From contig NZ_FOSN01000007.1 in the NCBI RefSeq assembly GCF_900114285.1, positions 62,001 through 126,000 of the forward strand: a stretch of 64,000 bases of DNA, given 5' to 3'. This DNA is from Methylocapsa palsarum. GTDB lineage: Bacteria > Pseudomonadota > Alphaproteobacteria > Rhizobiales > Beijerinckiaceae. Position 1 is the stretch's first letter. The number at the start of each line of letters is the position of its first letter. The notes below the pieces were generated by a model, which did no database searches, was not told where the DNA came from, and saw only the letters and a program-made list of their open reading frames with translations. Of the stretch, positions 29,126 to 37,463 are shown one piece after another. Made by a program: the position numbers and the translations under genes.

Positions 29126-31330
29126 ATGCATGATCCCGACTGGCATGATCCGGCCCGAGGGGTCGATCAAATCATGGATCGTGCTGTAGAACTGCCCCAG
29201 CACTACATCGAAACAGATACCGCGCTTGTGCAGCGCTCGCTCCGAAGTCTGAAGTATGGCGACATGTTCGCTGTGTTCGACGATTACGGCGACATCGGCG
29301 GCGGCAAATCCGGCCCAGAGGGGCTGTACTTCAACGACACGCGGTTTCTTTCGAAGTACGAACTTCAGCTCGAGGGACAACGCCCGCTGCTGTTGAGTTC
29401 GGTCGTGCAGGACGACAACGCCGCCCTCTCGGTCGATCTCGCCAATGCCGACGTTCACGTCGATGGTGTCATCACGCTCCCTCGTGACACCATCGCCCTA
29501 GAGCGAACCAAATTCCTGTGGCAGGCGGTGTGTTATGAGCGGATCGGCTTTTGCAATTACGCCGACAGTCACAGGCGGTTTCGTATCGATATCGTTTTCA
29601 ACGCAGATTTTCGGGACCTCTTCGAAGTTCGGGGATCGCAACGCGAAAAGCGCGGAATCGTCAAAGCGCTGGTGACGAAGACAGGCGCTGAATTTCACTA
29701 CGTGGGACTTGATGGCGTCACCCGGACGACGGAGCTGCGATTTACTCCGACGCCCGTCAAACTCGAAGCGAACCGGGCGATGTTTGAATTTGATCTCGCC
29801 CCCAATCAGCGCGGATCATTGTTTGTGTCCGTGCTGTGCCAGGACAGAAATCAGCCGAAGTGCATCGCCTTTCAAATGGCTTTCCGGGACCGCCGGCGCG
29901 ACATTCGCGCCAAGACCTCCGAAATTGCGACGGTTGCGAGTTCGAACGACGTGTTCAACGAAATTTGCCGGCGCTCGACGTCGGACCTTTACATGCTGAT
30001 CACGCGGACGCCCTACGGACTTTATCCCTATGCGGGAATTCCATGGTACAGCACGCCGTTCGGACGCGACGGCATTATCACCGCCATGCTGTTGCTTTGG
30101 CTCGATCCGTCGGTCGCGAAGGGCGTGCTTTCCTTTCTTGCGGCGACGCAGGCCAAGACCGTCGATGCGGCCGCTGACGCCGAACCCGGCAAGATTCTGC
30201 ACGAGACCCGCAATGGAGAAATGGCCCGCCTCGGTGAAGTGCCGTTCCGACTTTATTACGGAACCGTGGACGCGACTCCCCTGTTCGTGATGCTCGCCGG
30301 TATGTATTTCGAGCGCACTGGCGATCAGGCGACGCTCACGGCGATCTGGCCGAATGTCAAAGCGGCCCTCGACTGGATCGACATCTTCGGAGATATGGAC
30401 GGCGACGGCTTCGTCGAATACGCGCGGCGCACGGGATCAGGCCTCGCCAACCAGGGCTGGAAAGATTCGCACGATTCGATTTTTCACGCCGATGGAGCGC
30501 TGGCGGAAGGCCCTATCGCGATGTGCGAAGTGCAGGGCTATGTTTTCAGCGCGAAGGTTTATGCGGCGGGCCTCGCCAGTCAGTTCGGCGATCTCGAACT
30601 CGCGAAGAAGCTTCTTGCCGAGGCCCATTCGCTCCAGAGGCGTTTCGAGGCGGCGTTCTGGTGCGAGGATCTCGGCGTCTACGCGTTGGCGCTTGACGGC
30701 CGCAAGAAACCCTGCCGGGTCCGCACTTCCAATGCGGGGCACGCCTTGTTTACCGGGATCGCCTCGCCAAGGCGCGCGGCAAGAGTGGCGCAAACGCTCT
30801 TGAGCGCCGATTCGTTCAGCGGCTGGGGCGTTCGCACGGTCGCAAGAGGCGAAGCGCGCTACAATCCGATATCCTACCACAATGGTTCGATCTGGCCGCA
30901 TGACAACGCGATCATAGCCCTCGGCTTTGCGCGTTACGGGCTCGCGCAGGAGGCGAACCGCTTGTTCACAGCGATGTTCGAGGCCGCGCGCCATCAGGAA
31001 TTGCGGCGCCTGCCGGAGCTTTTCTGCGGTTTTATCCGGCGTCCGCACCGCGGACCTACCGCCTATCCCGTCGCCTGCGCGCCACAGGCCTGGGCCGCCG
31101 CCACGCCCTTCGCTTTTCTCGCGGCCTGCCTCAACATGGAGCTTCGCGACGAAACCAACGCTGTCCGCTTTAACGATCCCGTCATGCCTGACTTTCTCGA
31201 TTATGTCGAAATCCGCCGTTTGAGCCTGCGGCAATCGCGGTTCGATCTACGCTTTCAACGGCACGGCGAAGACGTGACGCTTAACCTGCTGTCGAGGCGC
31301 GGCGACGCCAAAGTGATGCTGCTCAAATAA
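29126..31330 (+). CDS. Glycogen-debranching / amylo-alpha-1,6-glucosidase family protein
   Basis: The 734-residue protein has an N-terminal GDE_N domain (LKYGDMFAVFDDYGDIGGGKSGPEGLYFNDTRFLSKYEL) and a C-terminal six-hairpin glucosidase domain (YPYAGIPWYSTPFGRDGIITAM, ENQGWKDS-like ANQGWKDSHDSI, SYHNGSIWPHDNAIIA). Acid residues in GRDG and WKDSHD fit the GH133/GH-like catalytic region. It probably trims alpha-1,6 branches of glycogen or a related glucan. It pairs with the GT4 gene upstream, a common pairing in Rhizobiales. Confidence 0.9.
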   Translation: MHDPDWHDPARGVDQIMDRAVELPQHYIETDTALVQRSLRSLKYGDMFAVFDDYGDIGGGKSGPEGLYFNDTRFLSKYELQLEGQRPLLLSSVVQDDNAALSVDLANADVHVDGVITLPRDTIALERTKFLWQAVCYERIGFCNYADSHRRFRIDIVFNADFRDLFEVRGSQREKRGIVKALVTKTGAEFHYVGLDGVTRTTELRFTPTPVKLEANRAMFEFDLAPNQRGSLFVSVLCQDRNQPKCIAFQMAFRDRRRDIRAKTSEIATVASSNDVFNEICRRSTSDLYMLITRTPYGLYPYAGIPWYSTPFGRDGIITAMLLLWLDPSVAKGVLSFLAATQAKTVDAAADAEPGKILHETRNGEMARLGEVPFRLYYGTVDATPLFVMLAGMYFERTGDQATLTAIWPNVKAALDWIDIFGDMDGDGFVEYARRTGSGLANQGWKDSHDSIFHADGALAEGPIAMCEVQGYVFSAKVYAAGLASQFGDLELAKKLLAEAHSLQRRFEAAFWCEDLGVYALALDGRKKPCRVRTSNAGHALFTGIASPRRAARVAQTLLSADSFSGWGVRTVARGEARYNPISYHNGSIWPHDNAIIALGFARYGLAQEANRLFTAMFEAARHQELRRLPELFCGFIRRPHRGPTAYPVACAPQAWAAATPFAFLAACLNMELRDETNAVRFNDPVMPDFLDYVEIRRLSLRQSRFDLRFQRHGEDVTLNLLSRRGDAKVMLLK

Positions 31331-31382
31331 TCCGCAGGACCGCGATGACCGCATCGAGAACAGGCGATCCTTTCGCGCGGAC

Positions 31383-32066
31383 TTATCGCGAAGGCGCGCT
31401 TCTGCGTTTGAGCGCAGCGGCGCGGGACGAGATGGCCGTCGAATTCTTTCGCGAGCTTCTGGCCAATCCGTGCTCGGTCTTGGCCCAATGAAACGGGCGC
31501 AGCACGAGATCATAGACCGCCAGCCACGCCGCGACCGACATCAGTAGATAGTAGGGAGCGAGCAGCGGCAGAAAAGGCCAGAGGGAAAGCAGTTTGCGCC
31601 GGGTCATGCCAAGGATTGCAAGCCAGACCGTGGAGAAGAGACCGAAGAGCCCGACGGACATCCATAAGGTCGAATGAATGAGCTGGAGGAGTCCTGTCGG
31701 CGCCGGCAGGCCTCCGACGGCGAGGTCATGGATCATGAAGCCCGCCAGCAGTGGCCAGAGCGGCGGGGCGACGACCAGGGCCGTCAACAGAAGCACAAGC
31801 GCGCCCGCGTCGGCGGCCCCGACTTCGGCGACGAGCCGCCCCGGGTTCCGGCTCAATGTGATGAAGGTCTGCATCCATCCCTTCGACCAGCGGCGGCGTT
31901 GCGACAGCCAGGCCGCCAGATGCGCCGGCGCCTCTTCTTCGGTATTGGAGAGGAGCGTATCAGTCCGGTAGCCGAACCGCGCGAGCCGAAGACCGAGATC
32001 GGCGTCCTCGGTGACGTTCCAGGCGTCCCAGCCGCAAACCTCCCTCAAGACGTCGGCCCGGAAATG
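31383..32066 (-). pseudogene. GT2 glycosyltransferase, 3' half (gene split by transposon)
   Basis: This fragment encodes the C-terminal half: RADVLREVCGWDAWNVTEDADLGLRLARFGY, SQRRRWSKGWMQTF (the QxxRW motif of processive GT2 enzymes) and four to five membrane segments ending before position 31383. It has no start of its own; the frame continues into the transposon end at 32067. It joins the 5' half at 36083-37365. Taking one 8-bp duplication away gives 1,959 nt, exactly 653 codons. Confidence 0.9.
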
Positions 32067-32089
32067 CGGTATTAGGTAGCAAACTCACC
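32067..32089 (+). repeat. Left terminal inverted repeat of the transposon
   Basis: It matches the right end (36060-36082) in inverted orientation at 21 of 23 positions. The adjoining 8-bp target duplication CGGAAATG is at 32059-32066. Confidence 0.92.
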
Positions 32090-32133
32090 AAGGGCCGGCC
32101 CCCTATCGCATCAATGCCTAATGTGATAGAAGA

Positions 32134-32172
32134 TTGACTCTAGCGCGATTTGTGCTATTCCTCGCGCTAGAG
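32134..32172 (+). promoter_or_regulatory. Promoter with overlapping palindromic operator
   Basis: TTGACT (32134-32139) and TATTCC (32156-32161) are 16 nt apart. A perfect inverted repeat with 11-nt arms, CTCTAGCGCGA and TCGCGCTAGAG (32138-32148 and 32162-32172), spans the promoter and ends 11 nt before the start codon, so repressor control of the first passenger gene is likely. Confidence 0.6.
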
Positions 32173-32183
32173 AGGGGCGCGTT

Positions 32184-32714
32184 ATGGCGAATCAATTTAT
32201 TGACCAAATTATTCCGCGCGAAACGGAGCATCTGCGGTCTTTGTTAGAGGCCGCCTTTGAGGCTGGACGTGCAGCGGAACGCGAGGCTATGAAACGCCAA
32301 TTGCTCGCGGTCTTATCTCCTAGCGAATTGAATATTGAGAATGTGCCGATGGCTCAAACAGGGCTAGATACAGTTTCTCAAAGAGGTCCGCTAGCTGATG
32401 AACATATTGCGGCCACCCATGCTGAGACTCGCGCCCAGCCGGGCACAGTCAAGCCTGTTATCAAGGGGCTGATCGAGACCGCAAAAAATGGGATTCTCAC
32501 TTCCACAATCATTGAACGAACCGGGTTCAAAGAAAATTCGGTTCGCGGAACACTCTCTGCGCTGAAGTCAGAAGGGTTCGCAGAACGTCGCGGAGACCTA
32601 TGGTTCGTCGCCCCCGACCAAGATCGTTCAAAACCGGAAGAAACCTTCGCAGACGAAGAATTTGCAGAGGAAGATGAATGGGGTGAGCCCTTAAACAAGG
32701 AGCCCACGGAATAA
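32184..32714 (+). CDS. Transposon passenger, winged-helix-like protein of unknown role
   Basis: The 176-residue acidic protein has an N-terminal amphipathic helix (ETEHLRSLLEAAFEAGRAAEREAMKRQLL), a linker, and a helix-turn-helix-like segment near residues 95-140 (LIETAKNGILTSTIIERTGFKENSVRGTLSALKSEGFAERRGDLW) that resembles a winged helix. The tail is very acidic. I do not recognise a family. It has its own promoter, operator and terminator, so it is a self-contained passenger unit; it might be a regulator of the element. Confidence 0.7.
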   Translation: MANQFIDQIIPRETEHLRSLLEAAFEAGRAAEREAMKRQLLAVLSPSELNIENVPMAQTGLDTVSQRGPLADEHIAATHAETRAQPGTVKPVIKGLIETAKNGILTSTIIERTGFKENSVRGTLSALKSEGFAERRGDLWFVAPDQDRSKPEETFADEEFAEEDEWGEPLNKEPTE

Positions 32715-32715
32715 A

Positions 32716-32760
32716 AAAGCCCCGGCGCACTGGCGCACTGGCGCACCGGAGCTTTTTGAA
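32716..32760 (+). terminator. Rho-independent terminator after first passenger gene
   Basis: AAAAAAGCCCCGG pairs with CCGGAGCTTTTT around a loop of three GCGCACTG-type units. The T run follows the stem directly. Confidence 0.75.
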
Positions 32761-32762
32761 TT

Positions 32763-32832
32763 GGGGGTGCACAGTGCAGGGCTGGACCGTCCAAGCCATC
32801 GCCCGGCGGGCGCAAGTCCCGCTACCTCCACC
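32763..32832 (+). other. tRNA-like fold candidate
   Basis: GGGGGTG (32763-32769) can pair over seven positions with TACCTCC (32823-32829), counting two G-U pairs. It is preceded directly by a 5-bp GCGGG/CCCGC stem with the 7-nt loop CGCAAGT, the geometry of a tRNA T-arm, and followed by ACC. The middle has no normal D-arm, so this is not a functional tRNA by eye. The remainder of 32833-33067 has a 7-bp hairpin at 32896-32920 and no gene. Confidence 0.3.
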
Positions 32833-33067
32833 TATCGCCGCTAGAGGGCCAGTCTTGGCCGATCAACCCTCTGGCATTTCATGAAATACGCCAGACCGTC
32901 CACTGGCTTTAGTTGGACGGAGATTTAGGAGCATCCCATGTGGCAAGCCAAAATAATATCGCTGTAAGGGCTTAAAGCTCTCGCGTCCTGCGATCTTTGG
33001 CTCGGCCGCCGCGCTCTCGTACAGTGCGGCGGTTCTTCTATTTAATATACGAGTCGTAAGAATCCGT

Positions 33068-33310
33068 CTAGTGCGCTGTTCCGTTTTTGGGGGCGGCGTA
33101 GGTGATCCCGCATGTCTCGCCGTCATCAACAAAACCAATCCCCTTCCCCTCAAGCGCAGCTTGCATTGCCCCTAGATTGTTCGGAATCGGAACGCGCCGC
33201 CCTTTCTCGAAATCGCGCACCGTTGAAAGGGAAACGCTCGCAGCGCTGGCAAGATCGCCCTGCGACCAATCAAGCCATCCTCGAGCCGCGCGGCATTGTT
33301 CAGGCGTCAT
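33068..33310 (-). CDS. XRE-family helix-turn-helix regulator (transposon passenger)
   Basis: The 80-residue protein has a single HTH: MTPEQCRAARGWLDWSQGDLASAASVSLSTVRDFEKGRRVP, then a short beta end (GIGFVDDGETCGITY), typical of small transcription regulators in rhizobial islands. It lies between the first passenger gene and the transposase, and it is divergent from the transposase across a palindrome, so it may repress one or both. Confidence 0.82.
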   Translation of the reverse strand: MTPEQCRAARGWLDWSQGDLASAASVSLSTVRDFEKGRRVPIPNNLGAMQAALEGKGIGFVDDGETCGITYAAPKNGTAH

Positions 33311-33339
33311 GGGAGTCTAATAGCGACAAAATGCGCGCA

Positions 33340-33360
33340 CGTCAACGATTTGTGTTGACG
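33340..33360. promoter_or_regulatory. Palindromic operator candidate between XRE gene and transposase
   Basis: CGTCAAC and GTTGACG arms with a 7-nt spacer GATTTGT. On the minus strand the TTGACG half can act as the -35 box of the XRE gene (CTATTA about 16 nt on). The core CGATTTGTG is also present in the operator at 32134-32172. Confidence 0.5.
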
Positions 33361-33409
33361 CCAACAATTTCAACGCTTATTAATGAGGTCAACGGAAAGC
33401 GTTGGTCTC

Positions 33410-34363
33410 ATGTCGCAGCATTTTCTTCTCTCCAAAGCCGCAAGGAGCCTGAGCCTCGCTCGGGTTGCTCGGCTTTCGGACGAAGAAGCGCATGACGCCT
33501 TCCGCTTAATCCGCTGGACCGCGACCGAAGGCGAGCCGGTCTGCCCGCGCTGCCAATGCGGCGCGACCTACAAATACGAAACCCGCAAGCTCTGGAAATG
33601 CAAGGCTTGCTCGCATCAATTCAGCGTCACGTCCGGCACCATCTTCGCCAGCCGCAAGATGCCGATCCGCGATATTCTTCTCGCCATTGCCATCTTCGTG
33701 AACGGCGCGAAAGGTCATAGCGCGTTGCAGCTCTCCCGCGACTTGGATTGCCATATAAGACGGCGTTCGTGCTGGCGCACAAAATCCGCGAAGCTCTCGC
33801 CGCTGAAAAGGCCGAAGAAACCGTTTCCGGCGAAGTCGAAATCGACGGCGCCTATTTCGGCGGTTACGTGAAGCCTGCGAACTGGAAAGAGAACCGGGTT
33901 GATCGCCGCCTTGCTCAGAACCAAACCGGCAAGCGCCGCGTCGTCGTCGTCATGCGCGAGCGCAACGGAATTACGCTCCCCTTCGTGTTCAAGAGCGAAG
34001 CGCAGTCAGTCGCCACGATCGGCCAGCGCGTTCATCCCGAGGCTACGATCCATGCCGACCAAGCTGCGGGCTGGGACGTTCTTCACGAGCGCTTCCTGAC
34101 GAAGCGGATCAATCACGAAGAATGCTATTCGGACGGCGATGCCTGCACCAATCAGGCGGAAAGCTTTTTCTCCCGCCTTCGCCCGCGCTGAGATCGGAAC
34201 GCATCATCGTATCGGCGGGAAATATCTTTCTGCTTATGCCTCAGAGATGGCTTGGCGCGAGGATAATCGGCGCATCAGCAATGGCGAACAATATCTCATC
34301 GCGTCAAACGCCGCACTTAAGCATGGCGTTTCGCGCCAATGGAAGGGGTATTGGCAGAGGTAA
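33410..34363 (+). pseudogene. IS1595/ISXO2-type transposase, two frameshifts
   Basis: Frame 1 encodes the N-terminal zinc ribbon (CPRCQC...WKCKACSHQFSVTSGT) to LSRDLD. Near 33751 one base is missing and the next frame carries the DDE-type ISXO2 domain (GEVEIDGAYFGG, IHADQAAGWDVL, NQAESFFSRL). Near 34185-34190 one extra C shifts to a third frame (AEIGTHHRI...ALKHGVSRQWKGYWQR). The shifts cancel, giving a full 317-residue family-length protein if corrected. As read, the transposase is dead unless recoding or sequence error explains it. Confidence 0.88.
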
Positions 34364-34365
34364 TC

Positions 34366-34764
34366 TCATTTTCCAGAAGGGAAAACAGCGTGGTTCCTAT
34401 CCAACCAGACGAGATAGAATCGGCCACTCTCCACAAACCCATGGACACGCGACTTTCCAGATATTCTCATTTCGGCGAGCGCAATGTCCTTCGACACGGC
34501 TGCTGGACGAGAAAATCCGCTGCTCGTTTTCCCCTTGTGTAGTTTATAGCAAAGTCCCTGGTCCGTTTGAATTTCGGTTGGAGTAAGATTCTGAATCTTG
34601 TCCACAAATTTTCTCAAAAACTTTAGTTGGGCCTGCTGCCAATCCGATAGGCATTCCGAGCCGGAACTCCAATATTTGAAGCTAACTTCTATCTTTGAGA
34701 CTACTGAGAACTCTAGCTTGCTGCTGTCTAGCGTGTCACTAGGAAGCTTCATCGGCTGCCGCAT
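34366..34764 (-). CDS. Small protein downstream of Panacea-domain gene, candidate toxin
   Basis: This 132-residue basic protein is not from a family I can name. It has a beta-helix start (LEFSVVSKIEVSFKYWSSG), a helical middle (DWQQAQLKFLRKFVDKIQNL) and a compact C-terminus (KDIALAEMRISGKSRVHGFVESGRFYLVWLDRNHAVFP) whose fold-like pattern recalls small toxin proteins. It begins 12 nt after the Panacea-domain gene on the same strand, so the two form one operon. By analogy with Panacea toxin-antitoxin pairs it is the likely toxin; that is inference. An alternative start is ATG 34752. Confidence 0.6.
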   Translation of the reverse strand: MRQPMKLPSDTLDSSKLEFSVVSKIEVSFKYWSSGSECLSDWQQAQLKFLRKFVDKIQNLTPTEIQTDQGLCYKLHKGKTSSGFSRPAAVSKDIALAEMRISGKSRVHGFVESGRFYLVWLDRNHAVFPSGK

Positions 34765-34776
34765 GGAAAACCAGCC

Positions 34777-35241
34777 TCAAAGAGAAGCAAAATGTATTGC
34801 CATCGATTCTTTTGAGATCACGTTTTCGCAGCGCTCCTCCGGCAAAGCGCCTGCCCTGGCTGCAATCCACGGCGGTTCGCTATGGGTCTTTTTCTCAAGC
34901 CCCTTTGCGGAGTACACGGAATACGTATCGTTCACCGCAGATAAGAGCCGAAGTGGCTCTCCCGATATTTTGCAGGTCAGTTTTTTTTCTGGCAGCGCGT
35001 CATAGCCCGCGCCTTTGTAAAAGTCATAGACACTGCGGGCGACCGGTCCATGAACCCATGCCTGCAAGTCTTCGTCAAAAAGTGGCCGATTCAATTTCGC
35101 CAAGGACCAGCCCTGCGCATAATAGATCAGCTTTTGCACTTTTAGTTGCGTGATAACATTGCCTGATTCACGATCTGTGACGAGCACAAACCATTTCGCA
35201 ATCTCTCTCGCTGGAATTTCGAAGGATTTTCTGATTTTCAT
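34777..35241 (-). CDS. Panacea-domain (DUF4065 / SocA-like) antitoxin
   Basis: The domain is recognised from VITQLKVQKLIYYAQGWSLAKLNRPLFDEDLQAWVHGPVARSVYDFYK, with KLxKLxYYAQ and AWxHGPV typical of DUF4065, here at about residues 35-90. Panacea proteins act as antitoxins that partner with many unrelated toxins. MKIRKSF at 35241 is preferred to the ATG at 35274, because the latter lies in the upstream palindrome. The partner is the small ORF just downstream. Confidence 0.82.
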   Translation of the reverse strand: MKIRKSFEIPAREIAKWFVLVTDRESGNVITQLKVQKLIYYAQGWSLAKLNRPLFDEDLQAWVHGPVARSVYDFYKGAGYDALPEKKLTCKISGEPLRLLSAVNDTYSVYSAKGLEKKTHSEPPWIAARAGALPEERCENVISKESMAIHFASL

Positions 35242-35273
35242 GGCATTCGCCTGATAATAATGGGCATTTATCA

Positions 35274-35296
35274 CTCCGTATGGTTAGATTACGGAG
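35274..35296. promoter_or_regulatory. Inverted repeat upstream of the Panacea operon
   Basis: Perfect 7-nt arms CTCCGTA and TACGGAG with a 9-nt loop, about 33 nt ahead of the chosen start. On the minus strand TTGTCA lies farther upstream. It is a plausible autoregulatory operator. The rest of 35297-35585 shows no gene. Confidence 0.45.
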
Positions 35297-35585
35297 ACCT
35301 AGCAGGCATTTTGACAAGTAGTTTATATCCGAAAAAATTGAGTCGTGGTTTTTTTATTCCCCATTATTTCCGCGCTCTGACGCCGCCGCGTCCTCACACC
35401 GGAAACTGGCCCGCGCCTCAATTGTTGCCTCATCACGTTGATAATCGAACAACGACCGCGCTCCTTAGAGCTGCGTCGCCGTCATCCATGTCCTTTGAAC
35501 GAAGCGCTGCGCGAGCCTGTCTCTAGTTAGAGGCTCTAAAGCTTGCACGAGAACGGCGCAATAAATCGTAAAGTTGGGCGCAAAG

Positions 35586-36014
35586 TCAGACAGAAAGTCG
35601 CCAAACCTGACCGGCGCTGGTCCGTTCCCCTTCCACGACGCGCCCCGCTCGCATTTTCCGCAGAGCGCACCCTACCCGCCGTGTAACGTCCGAGAGCAAT
35701 CTCCGGTCCTTGGCGTCCTTGCCTTCGCATTGGCAGACCAAGCAGGCCAGTTCCCGGCTTGTCAGCGGCCTTCCAGCTTTCCTGAGTTCGGCTAACAGAT
35801 ACTGGCGAAGCTCGTTCCGATAGAACAGCACGATCCGGGCCTGCCTTGGCGTCTTGCCGTCTAGCTCGCCCTTGAAGCCGCAAGTGTCGAGAACCCGGTC
35901 TATGGCTTCTATATCGTTTGCCAGCACCGCCATACGTTCGCGAAGCTCGGCGTTTTCGCGCATGAGTTCTTCGCGCTTTGCCAGAAGTCCGTTGATAAGG
36001 GTTTCGTCCTGCAT
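35586..36014 (-). CDS. Coiled-coil / winged-helix-like passenger protein
   Basis: The 142-residue protein starts with a coiled coil (LLAKREELMRENAELRERMAVLANDIEAIDRVL) and has a C-terminal winged-helix-like part (RQYLLAELRKAGRPLTSRELACLVCQCEGKDAKDRRLLSDVTRRVGCALRKMRAGRVV). I recall similar ORFs in rhizobial accessory DNA, function unknown. It lies just inside the right end of the transposon and reads outward-to-inward, so it belongs to the element. Confidence 0.72.
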   Translation of the reverse strand: MQDETLINGLLAKREELMRENAELRERMAVLANDIEAIDRVLDTCGFKGELDGKTPRQARIVLFYRNELRQYLLAELRKAGRPLTSRELACLVCQCEGKDAKDRRLLSDVTRRVGCALRKMRAGRVVEGERTSAGQVWRLSV

Positions 36015-36059
36015 CCGCTAAGGCTAGCGGTTTCCAGCGACATCGCCCATATTGGTTGA

Positions 36060-36082
36060 GGTGAGCTTGCTACATAATACCG
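36060..36082 (-). repeat. Right terminal inverted repeat of the transposon
   Basis: Inverted match to 32067-32089. The adjoining target duplication is CGGAAATG at 36083-36090. Confidence 0.92.
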
Positions 36083-37365
36083 CGGAAATGATTTGACGAC
36101 CCCCCGAGAGGCAGCGGGAGGCGCAGACCCGCGAGCCCCTGATGGAGAACATCGAACAATATCGCGTACTCGATGGAGAACAAACGGGTCAGCCAGGAAT
36201 CCTCGACATTGTCGATGGACAACCGGGCCTGCAGGCAGGCGACCCGTTTCGGCGCGCGCAGGAAACGTTCCGCGGCTTCGCGCAACTGCGTCGGCGCCGG
36301 CGTATCCTCGGCGTCGAAGACGGCGACGAACTCTCCGCGCAGCAGCGGAAGGGCGACGTTGAGCGCGCGCGGTTTTGTTCTGGGCCAGCCCGGCGGGGCT
36401 ATGACGATTTCGTAGATCGGAGGCAGGCGCAAAGACTCGAGCGCCTGCCGGGTCAGGCTGTCGTCCGCTTCGATCACGAGCTTGATGTCCAGCTTGCCGC
36501 GCGGATAGTCGATGTCGTCGAGCGCCGCCGCGAGCTGGCGCACGATCCTCGCCTCGCGATGCAGCGCGACGACAATCGAATAGCGCGGCAGTCGACGATC
36601 CTCGAGAGGAGCGCGGAACGTCTGCTTGACGGATCCCATACTGGCCGCGCCGGCGAACAGGCGCAAAAAAATGGCCGCAAGGAAAAGCGCGTTCACGCTG
36701 AGCGACATGAAACTCGCGCCGACGCCGGGCGTCAGGACGATGGCGAGCGACAGAATCCAGAGGGACGCCATTGCGAGCCTGCGCTGCTGCGGGCTTGGTC
36801 CGGATCGCGCCGAAAAATCCGGATCGAAATTCGCCAGAGCGAAGCTCGCCTCCCAGGCGATCGCGTCGATCGACGCCGCGCGCACGAGGCGCGACAGGTT
36901 GGCGGGAGTCGTGATGACGAAATCCGCGCCGTCGAGTTCGCCCCGCCTCGCCAGCCCCAACAGGTCCGTGAGATCGCCTTCGCGCGGAGCGACGAGCCAT
37001 CGCGGTCCGCGCCCGGGCGCAAGCGGAGCAAAGCCGAGATGGATCGATTCCGGATAGCGCGCCGCGGGGTCGATCTCGATCGGGCCATCGACGTAGCCGA
37101 CGCCAAGATGGACCGCGAGAGACCGATAAAAGACGGGTTCGTCAACGGCGCCGGACGCGAGCAAGGCCGCGTCGGGGGAAACGGCTTGGTCCCGGGCCTG
37201 TTGGGCGGCTTTCGCCAGAACGGCGGCGGGGGCGGGCAAGAACGCGATTTCGCCCGGTAACGGGGGCGGCCGATCATCTGACCGCCGCATCGGCGGGCTC
37301 GCGGCGGCGGGCACGGCGGTTCGAGCCGCTTGGATTGCGTTTTCACTGCCGCCAGGCACGATCAT
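36083..37365 (-). pseudogene. GT2 glycosyltransferase, 5' half (gene split by transposon)
   Basis: The 5' part encodes a GspE-N-like region (residues 70-170), two membrane segments (LWILSLAIVLTPGVGASFMSL, VNALFLAAIFLRLFAGA) and the GT2 catalytic fold: YSIVVALHREARIVRQL, DIKLVIEADDS, EFVAVFDAEDTP and the acceptor loop LGGSSNHFR. Translation then hits a stop after three transposon-encoded residues. With the 3' half at 31383 it makes a 652-residue enzyme of the cellulose synthase/poly-GlcNAc-like class. It probably made a polysaccharide; the insertion should abolish it. Confidence 0.9.
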
Positions 37366-37463
37366 AAGATATTTCAGCTCGTGCTTAGCCGCGCGAATTC
37401 AAACTACATAACGCAACAGATCAATAATGTCAGTCAAAAATGCTTATCTCGAATGCCGGCGCT

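Larger units (their letters stand above)
32067..36082 (+). mobile_element. IS1595-family transposon with passenger genes, inserted in GT2 gene
   Basis: The ends are 23-bp inverted repeats at 32067-32089 and 36060-36082 that differ at two positions; each begins CGGTATTA. They are flanked by the 8-bp direct repeat CGGAAATG (32059-32066 and 36083-36090), the duplication size expected for IS1595-type transposition. Inside: a winged-helix-like ORF, an XRE regulator, a frameshifted ISXO2-type transposase, a small-ORF/Panacea pair and a coiled-coil/wHTH ORF. Base composition inside is visibly lower in GC than the host genes around it. The element splits the GT2 frame exactly at Asn-His-Phe-Arg. Confidence 0.93.
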
